64,000 nt of DNA from an uncultured Aquimarina sp. (GTDB taxonomy: Bacteria > Bacteroidota > Bacteroidia > Flavobacteriales > Flavobacteriaceae), in the NCBI GenBank assembly GCA_947501475.1, contig CANMWA010000009.1, forward strand, positions 185,540 to 249,539. Direction: 5' to 3'. The number at the start of each line of letters is the position of its first letter. Position 1 is the first letter of the stretch. The translations under genes were made by a program, and so were the position numbers. The notes under the pieces are model-generated. The model saw only the letters and a list, made by a program, of their open reading frames with translations, searched no databases and had not been told where the DNA came from. Below, piece after piece: positions 1 through 8,860 of this stretch.

Positions 1-1771
1 GCGTATCAGGAGGGCCATAATTACCACCAAATTTCCAATATTTCTTACCATCTTCAGTATATGCAGCAATACCTTGATCTACCCAATCCCAAATAAAACC
101 ACCTTGCAAAACAGGATAGGTATTGATCAAATCCCAATAATCAATCAAATTGCCTACGCTATTTCCCATGGCATGTGCATATTCACAAATGATATAGGGT
201 CTTTTAGGTTTTTTTGTAGCATAGGATTCAACATCTTCGATTGATGGATACATGGGGCAAACAATATCGGTATTTTCTTCTTCGCCTGCTTGTTCGAACT
301 GTATGGGTCTAGAGTCATCTTTGGATTTGATCCATTGATAGGCGGCTTTAAAATTTGGACCATTTCCTGCTTCATTTCCCAAAGACCATATGATTATTGA
401 TGGATGATTTTTGGTACGCTCAAACATTCTACTTATTCTATCTAAATGAGCAGCTTTCCATTCTGGTAAATTGCAAGGGTGAGCAGACTCATCATAAGGA
501 GTAGAATAATTAGAGCCCATACCATGGGTTTCTATATTGGCTTCGTCTACGACATACAAACCATATTCATCACATAGTTCATACCATCTTGCATCATTAG
601 GGTAATGGCTGTTGCGTACAGCATTGATATTATATTGTTTCATCAATTTGATATCCAAGATCATGCTTTCTTTGGTAATAATTCGCCCGTTGACTTCGTC
701 ATGTTCGTGGCGATTAACACCTTTTATTGTAATTGCTTTTCCGTTAATCAAAAGTTGTGCATTTTTGATTTCAACCTTTCGGAATCCCACTTTACAGCCC
801 ACAACTTCTAGAATAGTATTTTTCTGATCTAATAGCGTTAATGAGAGTTGATACAGATTTGGCATTTCGGCGGTCCATTTCAAAGGGTTTTTAAACTGTT
901 CTTGTATTGAAAAAGATGAGCTTTTTGATACTTTTTCGCATTCAATGTCTTTGGAAAAAAGGAGTTCCTTAGCAAGAGTGTATAATTCATATCGTAGGAC
1001 TCCATTCCATGATTTTGTAGTTGTATTATGAAGAGAAATATTAATATCAAGTAATCCATCTTTATAATCTGAAGTTAGATTTCCTTTTGCAAAAAAATCA
1101 CGAATATGAATCTGATTTCTTGAAAACAAATATACTTCTCTTTGAATCCCACTTAAACGCCAAAAGTCCTGGCACTCTAGATACGAGCCATCACACCAAC
1201 GATATACTTCTACTGAAATAGTATTCTCTCCTTTTTTTAAGTGTTGGGTAATATTAAACTCAATAGGTGTCATCGAATCTTGATTATAACCGAGCCATAA
1301 GCCATTGATCCAAAAGTGAGCAGCTGATTTTACGGATCCAAAATGAATGTACACTTGTCTCTCTTGCCATTCATTGGGGATAGTAAACGTTTTTTTATAA
1401 GATCCTACTGGATTATTATCATGTGAGATGTATGGTGGGTTTTTAGGAAACGGATAACGATCATTCACATAAATCGGAATACTATATCCTTCTAATTCCC
1501 AATTTGCAGGTACTTTGATATCATCCCAGGATGAAGTATCGTAAGTATTGTTATAAAAACCTATTGGCCGGTTGTTGGGAGCATCTACATATTTAAATTT
1601 CCAGTTTCCGTTAAGGGATTTGTACCAAGGGGAATTTTCTTTTTCATTTTGCCATAAAAACCCAGCATTTGGATAGGGTAAAAAGTTAGTGTGAGGCGTT
1701 TCCTGACCAATATTGAAGACTTCTGGGTTTTCCCAAAAATGAGCGCTATCAAAATTGATTTCCTTTTTCAT
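1..1771 (-). CDS. GH2 beta-galactosidase, LacZ type (partial, C-terminus beyond window)
   Basis: I translated the minus strand from the ATG at 1771; the frame stays open to base 1, giving about 590 residues, so the end of the protein lies outside the window. It has the GH2 order: sugar-binding jelly roll (about 50-215), immunoglobulin-like domain, then a TIM barrel. The acid/base Glu is E467 in SLGNEAGNG and the nucleophile is E530 in ICEYAHAMGNS, close to E461 and E537 of E. coli LacZ. It hydrolyses terminal beta-galactosides. No signal peptide is visible, so it is probably cytoplasmic. Its start codon lies one base beyond the stop of the upstream GH36 gene, so the two are almost certainly cotranscribed. 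Family is certain; the exact substrate is inferred. Confidence 0.95.
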   Translation of the reverse strand, partial: MKKEINFDSAHFWENPEVFNIGQETPHTNFLPYPNAGFLWQNEKENSPWYKSLNGNWKFKYVDAPNNRPIGFYNNTYDTSSWDDIKVPANWELEGYSIPIYVNDRYPFPKNPPYISHDNNPVGSYKKTFTIPNEWQERQVYIHFGSVKSAAHFWINGLWLGYNQDSMTPIEFNITQHLKKGENTISVEVYRWCDGSYLECQDFWRLSGIQREVYLFSRNQIHIRDFFAKGNLTSDYKDGLLDINISLHNTTTKSWNGVLRYELYTLAKELLFSKDIECEKVSKSSSFSIQEQFKNPLKWTAEMPNLYQLSLTLLDQKNTILEVVGCKVGFRKVEIKNAQLLINGKAITIKGVNRHEHDEVNGRIITKESMILDIKLMKQYNINAVRNSHYPNDARWYELCDEYGLYVVDEANIETHGMGSNYSTPYDESAHPCNLPEWKAAHLDRISRMFERTKNHPSIIIWSLGNEAGNGPNFKAAYQWIKSKDDSRPIQFEQAGEEENTDIVCPMYPSIEDVESYATKKPKRPYIICEYAHAMGNSVGNLIDYWDLINTYPVLQGGFIWDWVDQGIAAYTEDGKKYWKFGGNYGPPDT

Positions 1772-1772
1772 G

Positions 1773-3584
1773 TTAGGTTAGAGCTAAGGTTATCATACCA
1801 GATATGGGTACTTTGATAGAGATCACCCCTTTTTTAAGTGCTTTTACATTGCTTTGAACTTTGTTTCCAAGGCAATCATAAATGAGTACTTGATAGGTTT
1901 TATGATTATTTAGAACCTCTAGAGTTGTATTTTCTGACGTTTTGCCATTAATAATATCAATATAATCTTTTTCGCCAGATAATTCAATTACAATATTAGC
2001 ATGCACGGCGATGATTTGTTTTTCTTTGGAAGTTGCCTTAATTAACGGGTAATTTTCTGAAGGCCCCGAAGCTGTTAGATCACCATCAAGTAGTATTTTT
2101 CGGTTTTTGACCCAATACTTAGTATAAAAACTGATCATTTGCCGATGAGATTCTGAAATTTCATTAAGCCTTACCGATACTTGAGGAACCGAAAATAAAA
2201 TATTTACAAACTGTAAAGCGGCTATTTCTAAAGGTTCGTCATAGTTCCACATAAACATATCAGAATGCACAGCAGTCGTACCGGATAGTAATCGTAGATC
2301 AATAATTCGTTTTCTGTTGGTTATGGCATCATTTGGGCAGTCATGAGCTCTAAACATATTACCACATTTTCGTAATACTGGACCAGTATAATGTTGTCTG
2401 AATTCAATTAGAATATCTGGTTTTATGGCAATCAAGGCTAGCATTACATCTGTCATTAATTGATCAACTGCTGGACCAATAGCAGCATAATCTCTTCCAT
2501 CCTCGGCTGTCAAAATAGTATCCTCGTAAGGAATAAAATGATCTATAAAATCGAGTTTAAAACCATCTAGATTCCAATTTTTAAGTGCTTTTACATATAT
2601 ATTGATTAAATATGCTCTGATTTCTGGATATCTGGGATCAACAATGGCAGCTTGAAACTCTTCAGAAAAATGTAAAAACTTGCCTTTGAATTGTTGAAAA
2701 GCTTTAGAATGTTTGCCTAAAAAAGGAACTGAATACCATAATAGTACTTTCATATCCAAATCATGAACCTGAGCTACAAAATCTGCCATATTTGGGAATC
2801 GTTCTGGAAGCCAGTCACCTGTATACGCGTACCCGCGATTACTATCATTGGTTTGCCAACCATCATCAACAATTATGGATTTGTATCCTAATTTTGAAGC
2901 AGTTTTGCTTTCTTCTAACAAGCCTTTAGTAGTAATATCCTGATGATAAGAATACCAGGTAGAGTACATCGGTAATTTGGCAACTTCAGGAACAAACATA
3001 GGTGTATAGAGAGATGTCCACCAATTAGAAACTTCGGCCAATGAATGTTCATATCGTTGTTTCCGATAATCTAATAAAATACTAAATTCATATTCACTAA
3101 AACCTGGAACATTTTCTTTAAATAAAATCACATTGCAATATATCCACCCATCTTCTTCACGGAGACCAGCACCCAAAGATAATGTGGTGATGGCATCAGA
3201 ACATGCAAAAGTATGTATGTTATGATCATTATGACCATAAAGGCAGATTAGAGGAGCTTCATATGCGGTGCGAGAAATCAGCATGCGCTCTGCATCAAAC
3301 TCGGCATATACACGCCGATCACTTTCAAAATTAGACAGCCAAGTCCCTTTTAGGTTGATCGCAGGAATTTTCCAGACGAATTTTATTGGTTTTACATTTT
3401 TAGGAGTCGGTGCTAATAATTTTATAGTTGCTTTAAAAAGGTCATTTTCTAATTGCTCGATTTTATTTAATAACTCAAAATTAAAGTCCCTTTCTTTGGA
3501 GTATATCGAGATACCATTATGAGGAAGTAAGCCTTTATCAATTTCTTGAATAAAATTCCATCCTTTTGTTGTCAAGTTTGCCAT
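1773..3584 (-). CDS. GH36 alpha-galactosidase (melibiase)
   Basis: This 603-residue protein has an N-terminal beta-sandwich, a TIM barrel from about residue 200 and a C-terminal beta domain. The barrel carries IIVDDGWQT (238-245), GFKLDF with candidate nucleophile D345, and RAHDCPND (412-419), which should hold the acid/base Asp. These are GH36 marks. It would release alpha-galactose, or a related alpha-linked sugar, from oligosaccharides. No signal peptide is seen. It sits between the symporter gene (17-base gap) and the beta-galactosidase gene (adjacent), so the three form one galactoside-use operon. A related activity such as alpha-N-acetylgalactosaminidase cannot be excluded. Confidence 0.9.
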   Translation of the reverse strand: MANLTTKGWNFIQEIDKGLLPHNGISIYSKERDFNFELLNKIEQLENDLFKATIKLLAPTPKNVKPIKFVWKIPAINLKGTWLSNFESDRRVYAEFDAERMLISRTAYEAPLICLYGHNDHNIHTFACSDAITTLSLGAGLREEDGWIYCNVILFKENVPGFSEYEFSILLDYRKQRYEHSLAEVSNWWTSLYTPMFVPEVAKLPMYSTWYSYHQDITTKGLLEESKTASKLGYKSIIVDDGWQTNDSNRGYAYTGDWLPERFPNMADFVAQVHDLDMKVLLWYSVPFLGKHSKAFQQFKGKFLHFSEEFQAAIVDPRYPEIRAYLINIYVKALKNWNLDGFKLDFIDHFIPYEDTILTAEDGRDYAAIGPAVDQLMTDVMLALIAIKPDILIEFRQHYTGPVLRKCGNMFRAHDCPNDAITNRKRIIDLRLLSGTTAVHSDMFMWNYDEPLEIAALQFVNILFSVPQVSVRLNEISESHRQMISFYTKYWVKNRKILLDGDLTASGPSENYPLIKATSKEKQIIAVHANIVIELSGEKDYIDIINGKTSENTTLEVLNNHKTYQVLIYDCLGNKVQSNVKALKKGVISIKVPISGMITLALT

Positions 3585-3601
3585 AGTGATCGGTAATAAT
3601 T

Positions 3602-5200
3602 TTAAGTAGCAACTCCCAATGGAGAAAAGAAAATATAAGCAGCAATTACAATAGCTACTAGAACTAAAGAAACAATATGCCTATGTTTCCAGGGTTTGAT
3701 ATCAACTAACTTTTTATCTACTGGTTGATAAGGAACTTTCATCGGATATAGTTTTCCAAAAAGGAGCATAATACTAGTGCTCGTTACAAACAAAATAGCC
3801 ATGATATGCAAGAAATGTAAGCCTGTGTCAAACACTAACTGAGTGAGGCCATAACAGGTAATGAAAAATATTAAGGCAACTTTTGCTCCTATTGGAGGGA
3901 CTTTTTTGGTAATAAATCCTACGAATAAAATTGTGAAAATAGGTACACTAAAGAATCCTGCTACTTTTTGAATATAATCAAAAAAACCACCATCTACAAA
4001 GGCAATAAATGGGGCAATAAACATGGCAGTCATAGCTAGAAACACCTGTAAATATTTACTTCTTTTGATTAATGTCATATCACCTATCTCTTTGTTTTTT
4101 TGTTTTAGAAAAGGTTTGTAAATATTAAGCATAAATAGTGTGCTAGAACTATTAAGTCCAGAATTAAAAGTAGTTAACGCTGCGCCAAAAATGATTGCAG
4201 CCATAAACCCTGTTAAATACTCGGGCATTACATCACCAATTAATCGAGGATATACTTCGGCGGTATTTTCTAGGTTAAAATAAATATGAAGAGCGATGAG
4301 CCCTGGAATATTCAATAAAATAGGAGAGATTACTTTGAGAACGCTGGCTAGAGCAATACCTTTTTGACCGGCGGCTAGATTTTTTGCTCCCAAAACACGC
4401 TGCATGATATACTGTTCTGTTCCCCAATAATTTAAATTCACTAATAACATTCCTGTAAATAGTGTACTAAATGGTACAGGAGAGTCTGGTTTTCCGATGG
4501 CATTAAGATGTTCGGTGTTTTGAGTCAAAATCATATCTAACCCTACTGAAAAACTACCATCGCCGATATATAATAGACCAAAAAATGGAACCATTAATCC
4601 GCCGATAACAAGTCCTATTCCGTTAATGGCATCAGAGACTGCAATTGCTTTTAGACCACCAAAAATGGCATAAATACTTCCTACGATCCCAATAGACCAT
4701 ACTAAAATCCAAATGGTCGCCCAATTACTTAGCCCAAAGACATCAGAGAGATCAAACATACCATTAAAAGCAACTGCTCCAGCATATAATACAGGTGGCA
4801 TCATATTAATGACATAGCCAACTAGAAAGATAATTGATATCCATTTTTTAATGCTTGAGTCAAATCGATCTTCTAAAAAATCGGGAGTGGTCACAGAACC
4901 ATTTCGTAAATAAATAGGTAAGATAAATTCAGAAACTATAATTAAGGATAAGATAGAGGTCATACCCCATGCCATTACGGCTACGCTATCAATATACACT
5001 TGCTCGTTTTCTCCAATAAAATTATTGGCACTCATGTTGGTAAGAAAGAGAGATCCACCAATTACAAACCATCCTAAACTTCTACCTCCTAAAAAATATC
5101 CGTCAGAGGTATTAAGAGCTTCTCCCTTGGTTTTTCGATAAGAAATATAAGCAACCAATAATGTACAAAGTATAAAAGTAGAAACAGCAAACATAAGCAC
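3602..5200 (-). CDS. SGLT-type sodium/sugar symporter (SSS family)
   Basis: The 532-residue protein is hydrophobic throughout, with about 14 predicted transmembrane helices. It has SSS-family features including the GGRSLGWFVIGGSLFLTN stretch near residue 38, a conserved NYWGTEQY segment and an AGFFSVPIF segment. It should import a sugar with sodium through the inner membrane. As the first gene of the run with the GH36 and GH2 enzymes, it is probably a galactose or galactoside importer; the substrate is inferred only from these neighbours. M3 is an alternative start. The 172 bases upstream hold no obvious operator. Confidence 0.9.
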   Translation of the reverse strand: MLMFAVSTFILCTLLVAYISYRKTKGEALNTSDGYFLGGRSLGWFVIGGSLFLTNMSANNFIGENEQVYIDSVAVMAWGMTSILSLIIVSEFILPIYLRNGSVTTPDFLEDRFDSSIKKWISIIFLVGYVINMMPPVLYAGAVAFNGMFDLSDVFGLSNWATIWILVWSIGIVGSIYAIFGGLKAIAVSDAINGIGLVIGGLMVPFFGLLYIGDGSFSVGLDMILTQNTEHLNAIGKPDSPVPFSTLFTGMLLVNLNYWGTEQYIMQRVLGAKNLAAGQKGIALASVLKVISPILLNIPGLIALHIYFNLENTAEVYPRLIGDVMPEYLTGFMAAIIFGAALTTFNSGLNSSSTLFMLNIYKPFLKQKNKEIGDMTLIKRSKYLQVFLAMTAMFIAPFIAFVDGGFFDYIQKVAGFFSVPIFTILFVGFITKKVPPIGAKVALIFFITCYGLTQLVFDTGLHFLHIMAILFVTSTSIMLLFGKLYPMKVPYQPVDKKLVDIKPWKHRHIVSLVLVAIVIAAYIFFSPLGVAT

Positions 5201-5372
5201 GATTTTATTAAATGGTTATGATTACCATAAACAGCAATCATTTAATAAAGATTCACTTAAAAAAAGTGATCATACAGGTAGTATAGCATAGGTTAGTCAA
5301 ACTTAAATAAAAATAATTAATGTAAAAAATACATTTAATGATTTCTTTACTTGACTCCTGAAAAATTTAAGG

Positions 5373-6104
5373 CTACTTTTTTAATAATTTTCTAAATGCT
5401 TTGGCATCTCCATGAAATAAATCATAATCTACTTTTTTGATACCTTCTAATTTTTTACTATCGGTACGTTGCCAGATAGTCCATCCTTTATTTATCCATG
5501 TATCAGGAATTTTGGGTGATTTTGCTTTTGTATATTCGGCAACCCATAGTTGATATTTGGCAAAATCAGGATTGTTTAGATATTTGTTAGCAAAAGAAGT
5601 ATTAGAGTAAATAATTGGAGCTACCCCAAAGTGTTCTGCTATAACTTTTAGCCAAGACAATGTGTTTTTTTGATACGTCTGTTTATCTACAGCTGTTTTA
5701 ATACCTAATTCTTCTAGATCTAGTACTGGTGGTAAATCTCCAGGTTCTAATTGACCTATGGCTGCAATAAAATTTTCTGCTTGTTTTATAGGATCTTTAC
5801 CTGTTACATAAAAATGGTATGCTCCGTTATATATACATTGAGATTTTGCAGCAGTTCTATTTTGTTTAAATCTTGGATCTTTAAAATGCGTACTTTGTGA
5901 TGCTTTTATATAAACAAAATTAACACCATCTTTTTTGATCTCATCCCATTTTATGTTGTTCTGGAAATGAGAAATATCCATTCCTTGAATGGTAAGCTCT
6001 GTTTCTATCCTTTTATGTTCCAAATAACAAGGATCTTTCTTATTGGTTTTGCAAGAAAAAAGCACTAACGATAAGACTAACATTTGTGGTAATAATTGTT
6101 TCAT
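5373..6104 (-). CDS. GH25 muramidase-like lipoprotein
   Basis: The 243-residue protein begins with a lipoprotein signal ending at LVLFSC (lipid-modified Cys18), so it should be anchored in an outer or inner membrane leaflet. Residues 38-240 form a GH25 (Chalaropsis-type lysozyme) barrel: GMDISHFQ with D43, the FVYIKAS strand, GAYHFY, and PPVLDLEE with D129 and E131, the expected catalytic acids. It would cleave the MurNAc-GlcNAc bond of peptidoglycan, in cell-wall remodelling or against competitors. It is separated from the galactoside genes by 172 bases and follows the unrecognised membrane protein gene by 33 bases on the same strand. Confidence 0.9.
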   Translation of the reverse strand: MKQLLPQMLVLSLVLFSCKTNKKDPCYLEHKRIETELTIQGMDISHFQNNIKWDEIKKDGVNFVYIKASQSTHFKDPRFKQNRTAAKSQCIYNGAYHFYVTGKDPIKQAENFIAAIGQLEPGDLPPVLDLEELGIKTAVDKQTYQKNTLSWLKVIAEHFGVAPIIYSNTSFANKYLNNPDFAKYQLWVAEYTKAKSPKIPDTWINKGWTIWQRTDSKKLEGIKKVDYDLFHGDAKAFRKLLKK

Positions 6105-6137
6105 TGATTTTGGTTATTTGATATTAAGAGTACTATA

Positions 6138-7076
6138 CTATTTTGAATCGTTTGTTAGGTCTTTTTTGAGTTCTTTGAGGTTTTCGATTTCGGTAGTTTG
6201 TATTGTGCTTAATCCTGAAAAATGAAAGAATTTTTTAAGGAAAAAACCCATAAGATAGAAATACAATAAAGGTAAGATCAAGAAAAGGACAATAAGGTTG
6301 CTTACCATATTGATGATAAGTTTCATCAATTCTTTTTTGCCTTCTTTAAGGACTTCATAAGTTTCAGAAAACCCTTCTTCAACATCGACTCCAACATCTT
6401 CGACTTTATTTACAACGGCATCTTCAACTTTTTTAAATACACTTATGTCTTTTCGTCCCTTTTCTTTTGCTCGTTCTAGCTGCCTTTCTTTTCTGGTTTG
6501 TTGTTTTGATTTGACTTTTTTTCTCTTTTCTTCATATTTGTTTTTTATCGAAGATAAATGTTCATGTAATGCAGACCCCAGATCTAGTTGCATAGTATCT
6601 GACACATAATGGATCCCATTTACATATAGTGAAATCCCAGGGTTAATAAGTAAAGCTACAATGAGTAATTTTATAGCAAGTTGCTTGTATTTGTTTAAGA
6701 ATATACCAATGAGAAATATAAGAGGAAGTAGTTTAAAAAATAATGATTTGCCCATTTGCACCAAGATGGTTTGGATTGCAATTACAATATTTGAAAAAGT
6801 TAGGTAATTAATTACTCTGGTAAAAATATCCGAAAGTTCTATTGCAAGCCCACCAATCAAAGGGATTTTAGAGTGATTAATGCCAATTGCAATGCTTTTT
6901 AATTCTAGTGCAACGCCAAGGCTTAACATCATATCGCTATTTACATCAGATAAAAATTTCATAGCGGGTTTTACAAGTACATTGCTAAAACCTAATAGAA
7001 CAAGAATTACAGTGATAACAATAATCCAAATCTTGTCTTTTTTGACAAGATTAGAGAGAGCTTGGTTAGTATTCAT
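6138..7076 (-). CDS. Unrecognised membrane protein with a basic coiled-coil segment
   Basis: I do not recognise this 312-residue family. It has hydrophobic segments at about 17-36, 93-127 (one or two helices), 132-151 and 252-279. Between the last two lies a very charged, Lys/Arg/Glu-rich stretch (about 175-225) that looks like a coiled coil. It is probably an inner-membrane protein with a cytoplasmic charged domain. The gene precedes the GH25 lipoprotein gene on the same strand (33-base gap) and is divergent from the BASS transporter gene. The frame is clearly coding, but no function can be assigned. Confidence 0.75.
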   Translation of the reverse strand: MNTNQALSNLVKKDKIWIIVITVILVLLGFSNVLVKPAMKFLSDVNSDMMLSLGVALELKSIAIGINHSKIPLIGGLAIELSDIFTRVINYLTFSNIVIAIQTILVQMGKSLFFKLLPLIFLIGIFLNKYKQLAIKLLIVALLINPGISLYVNGIHYVSDTMQLDLGSALHEHLSSIKNKYEEKRKKVKSKQQTRKERQLERAKEKGRKDISVFKKVEDAVVNKVEDVGVDVEEGFSETYEVLKEGKKELMKLIINMVSNLIVLFLILPLLYFYLMGFFLKKFFHFSGLSTIQTTEIENLKELKKDLTNDSK

Positions 7077-7273
7077 GGCTTAGGTTGGTTTAATTTTTTG
7101 TGTTTTTTAAAGGTAGCAGTTTTTATAGAAAAATTATATACGTGTTGCTACGTATTTATCTAAATATAATTGATCGTAAATCAATAAAAAAGAGTAGTAC
7201 TATGATCTATATATTTTCTAAAAAATAACTTTTAATTTTTCTATATTGTTAATTAAATCAGGAACTACAAATT

Positions 7274-8143
7274 ATGGATAGTATATCAACAATTATTTTG
7301 GCCTCATCTCTTATTATTATTATGTTAGGGATGGGGTTGTCACTTGTTATAGATGATTTTAAAAGAATATTTGTTTATCCTAAAGCCATTTTGATAGGAG
7401 TAACGAATCAGATTTTAATAGTACCCCTATTAGGATTTGCGCTGGCATCTTTATTTCCATTACAACCTGAAGTAGCTATAGGAATTATGATTTTGGCTGC
7501 TTGTCCAGGAGGCCCAACGTCTAATTTGATATCTCATTTAGCAAAGGGGGATATCGCATTATCGGTTACATTGACTGCGATTAGTAGTTTTATTACCATT
7601 TTGACGATACCTTTTATTGTAAATTATGCCTTGTTACATTTTTTAGAAGAAGGGCAAATGATCAAATTAGATGTTATTAATACAATAGTTCAGATTTTGG
7701 TAATTACCATTATCCCAGTAAGTATAGGTATGATAATTAGACGATACAGAGAGGCTTTCGCTTTAAAAATGGCAAAACCCGTTCGTATAGCATCTGGTAT
7801 TGTGATTGCACTGGTTATAATAGGCCTTACAATTAAAGAAAGGGATAATTTTGTATCCTATTTTCAACAGGCTGGTGTGGTAGCCTTGTGTCTTAATGTT
7901 GTAACTATGATGGTAGGTTATTTTTCAGCAAAATTATTTAATATCAAGAATAAAAGTGCTATTTCAATTGCTATAGAATCCGGAATTCAAAATGGAACTT
8001 TAGCTATAACTATTGCAGTTGTATTGCTTGAAAATGCTTCATTTGCCATCGCCCCGGCGGTATATAGCTTGTTGATGTTTTTTACAGGAGGAGCTGCGAT
8101 TTATTTTGGAATTAAGAAAAATAAAGCTGTTAATCAACATTGA
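7274..8143 (+). CDS. Bile acid:sodium symporter (BASS) family transporter
   Basis: The 289-residue protein has about nine or ten predicted transmembrane helices and no soluble domain. The segment LAACPGGPTSNLISHLAKGD near residues 73-92 is the conserved BASS signature around the unwound, sodium-binding crossover helix. BASS proteins move bile acids, pyruvate, pantothenate or other organic anions with sodium; nothing here identifies the substrate. It is a single gene, divergent from the 6138-7076 gene, with a 197-base AT-rich intergenic region upstream and a 717-base regulatory region downstream. Confidence 0.88.
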   Translation: MDSISTIILASSLIIIMLGMGLSLVIDDFKRIFVYPKAILIGVTNQILIVPLLGFALASLFPLQPEVAIGIMILAACPGGPTSNLISHLAKGDIALSVTLTAISSFITILTIPFIVNYALLHFLEEGQMIKLDVINTIVQILVITIIPVSIGMIIRRYREAFALKMAKPVRIASGIVIALVIIGLTIKERDNFVSYFQQAGVVALCLNVVTMMVGYFSAKLFNIKNKSAISIAIESGIQNGTLAITIAVVLLENASFAIAPAVYSLLMFFTGGAAIYFGIKKNKAVNQH

Positions 8144-8200
8144 TGTAGCAAAAAATCATCGCTAAAACTATTTTGTTTTTAATAGATCAACAACCCTAAA

Positions 8201-8258
8201 CTGATATAAGTCAAAAAAACAATTGACGAAAATCAGGGCTTATATTGATGAATTCGAG
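8201..8258 (+). promoter_or_regulatory. Array of three Crp/Fnr-like boxes, 22-bp period
   Basis: The boxes are CTGATATAAGTCAA (8201), TTGACGAAAATCAG (8223) and TTGATGAATTCGAG (8245), starting exactly 22 bp apart. The last keeps only the upstream half-site. Its centre (8251.5) is 29.5 bp before the first base of the TACTTTTG element at 8281, the same spacing as at two other promoters in this window. They resemble the Fnr consensus TTGAT-N4-ATCAA. Binding by the local Crp/Fnr paralogues is inferred. Confidence 0.7.
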
Positions 8259-8280
8259 ATCATGAGAATAGAGAAGTATC

Positions 8281-8288
8281 TACTTTTG
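8281..8288 (+). promoter_or_regulatory. TAnnTTTG -7 promoter element (TACTTTTG)
   Basis: This is a perfect match to the Bacteroidota -7 consensus TAnnTTTG, placed 29.5 bp downstream of the centre of the nearest Crp/Fnr-like box. It predicts a start near 8293 on the plus strand, with no protein gene until 8861. Confidence 0.6.
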
Positions 8289-8460
8289 ATATGTGATTAA
8301 CTACACAATATCCCAAGCCTGTGAAATCAAAAACTACCGGAAATTTTTATCCATTCCCAAACAGATTACACCCAAAGTTATATTGATTGTTTTTTTGAGG
8401 CAAAAGCAAAGCTGTTTTATCAGTAAAAAAACTCATTTTTAGTACTAGAAATTTAAGAAA

Positions 8461-8540
8461 ATGACATCCATAAAATAACCACTTGATATAAATCAAAATA
8501 ACAATTGATAAATGTCAAAACTTTAATTGATAGATGTCAT
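8461..8540 (+). promoter_or_regulatory. Array of four Crp/Fnr-like boxes, 22-bp period
   Basis: The boxes are ATGACATCCATAAA (8461, degenerate), TTGATATAAATCAA (8483, perfect), TTGATAAATGTCAA (8505) and TTGATAGATGTCAT (8527), each starting 22 bp after the previous one. The expected -7 position (8563) reads GGTTTTCG, a poor match, so the promoter served is unclear. A TAATTTTG element lies at 8616-8623. The array is 320-400 bases upstream of the secreted phosphatase gene. Confidence 0.7.
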
Positions 8541-8592
8541 GATTTATGTGTTTACAGGTAATGGTTTTCGTGTTGTTTGTTTTTGTATATAA

Positions 8593-8623
8593 TTGATAAA
8601 CAAATTATTACGATATAATTTTG
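8593..8623 (+). promoter_or_regulatory. Candidate promoter (TTG, 20 bp, TAATTTTG)
   Basis: A TTG at 8593-8595 is separated by 20 bp from TAATTTTG (8616-8623), which fits the Bacteroidota -33/-7 pattern. It would start transcription near 8628 and give the gene at 8861 a leader of about 230 bases. Confidence 0.4.
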
Positions 8624-8860
8624 AATAATAACAGTAATTAAATAGGGGATGATATTACTTTTATACGTCTTAAATAATAAACAGCATGTAATTTTAATTA
8701 ATAACCAAATTATAAATATGCAGACTCACAAAACCTCAAGCAAAAAAACAAGAATTACGTTTCCCCGACCCCAATGTCATTTCAGACATAAAAGATTTTT
8801 CTTATTAAGATCTTAAAATCAATTTTCAAACACAAAAATTTAATATTTAAAACTCGACTT

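Larger units (their letters stand above)
8144..8860. other. 717-base gene-free region with phased Crp/Fnr-like boxes and promoter elements
   Basis: No convincing protein gene lies here. The region holds two arrays of 14-bp TTGAT-N4-ATCAA-like boxes (8201-8258 and 8461-8540), each with a 22-bp period, and two TAnnTTTG elements (8281-8288 and 8616-8623). A 32-codon ATG frame runs from 8718 to 8816, just before the phosphatase gene at 8861; I cannot tell whether it is translated. Between 8289 and 8460 I see no ATG that opens a frame of useful length, so a transcript from the 8281 element would be non-coding there or a very long leader. Confidence 0.7.

Noticed and set aside
7170..7184. TTGATCGTAAATCAA upstream of the BASS transporter gene, like an Fnr box
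   Set aside because: The half-sites are five, not four, bases apart, there is no second box at 22 bp, and no TAnnTTTG at 29.5 bp.
8718..8816. A 32-codon ATG frame before the secreted phosphatase gene (MQTHKTSSKK start)
   Set aside because: Too short to judge. A second frame through the same bases reads more protein-like after a run of seven A, so it may be a leader peptide, a relic or chance.
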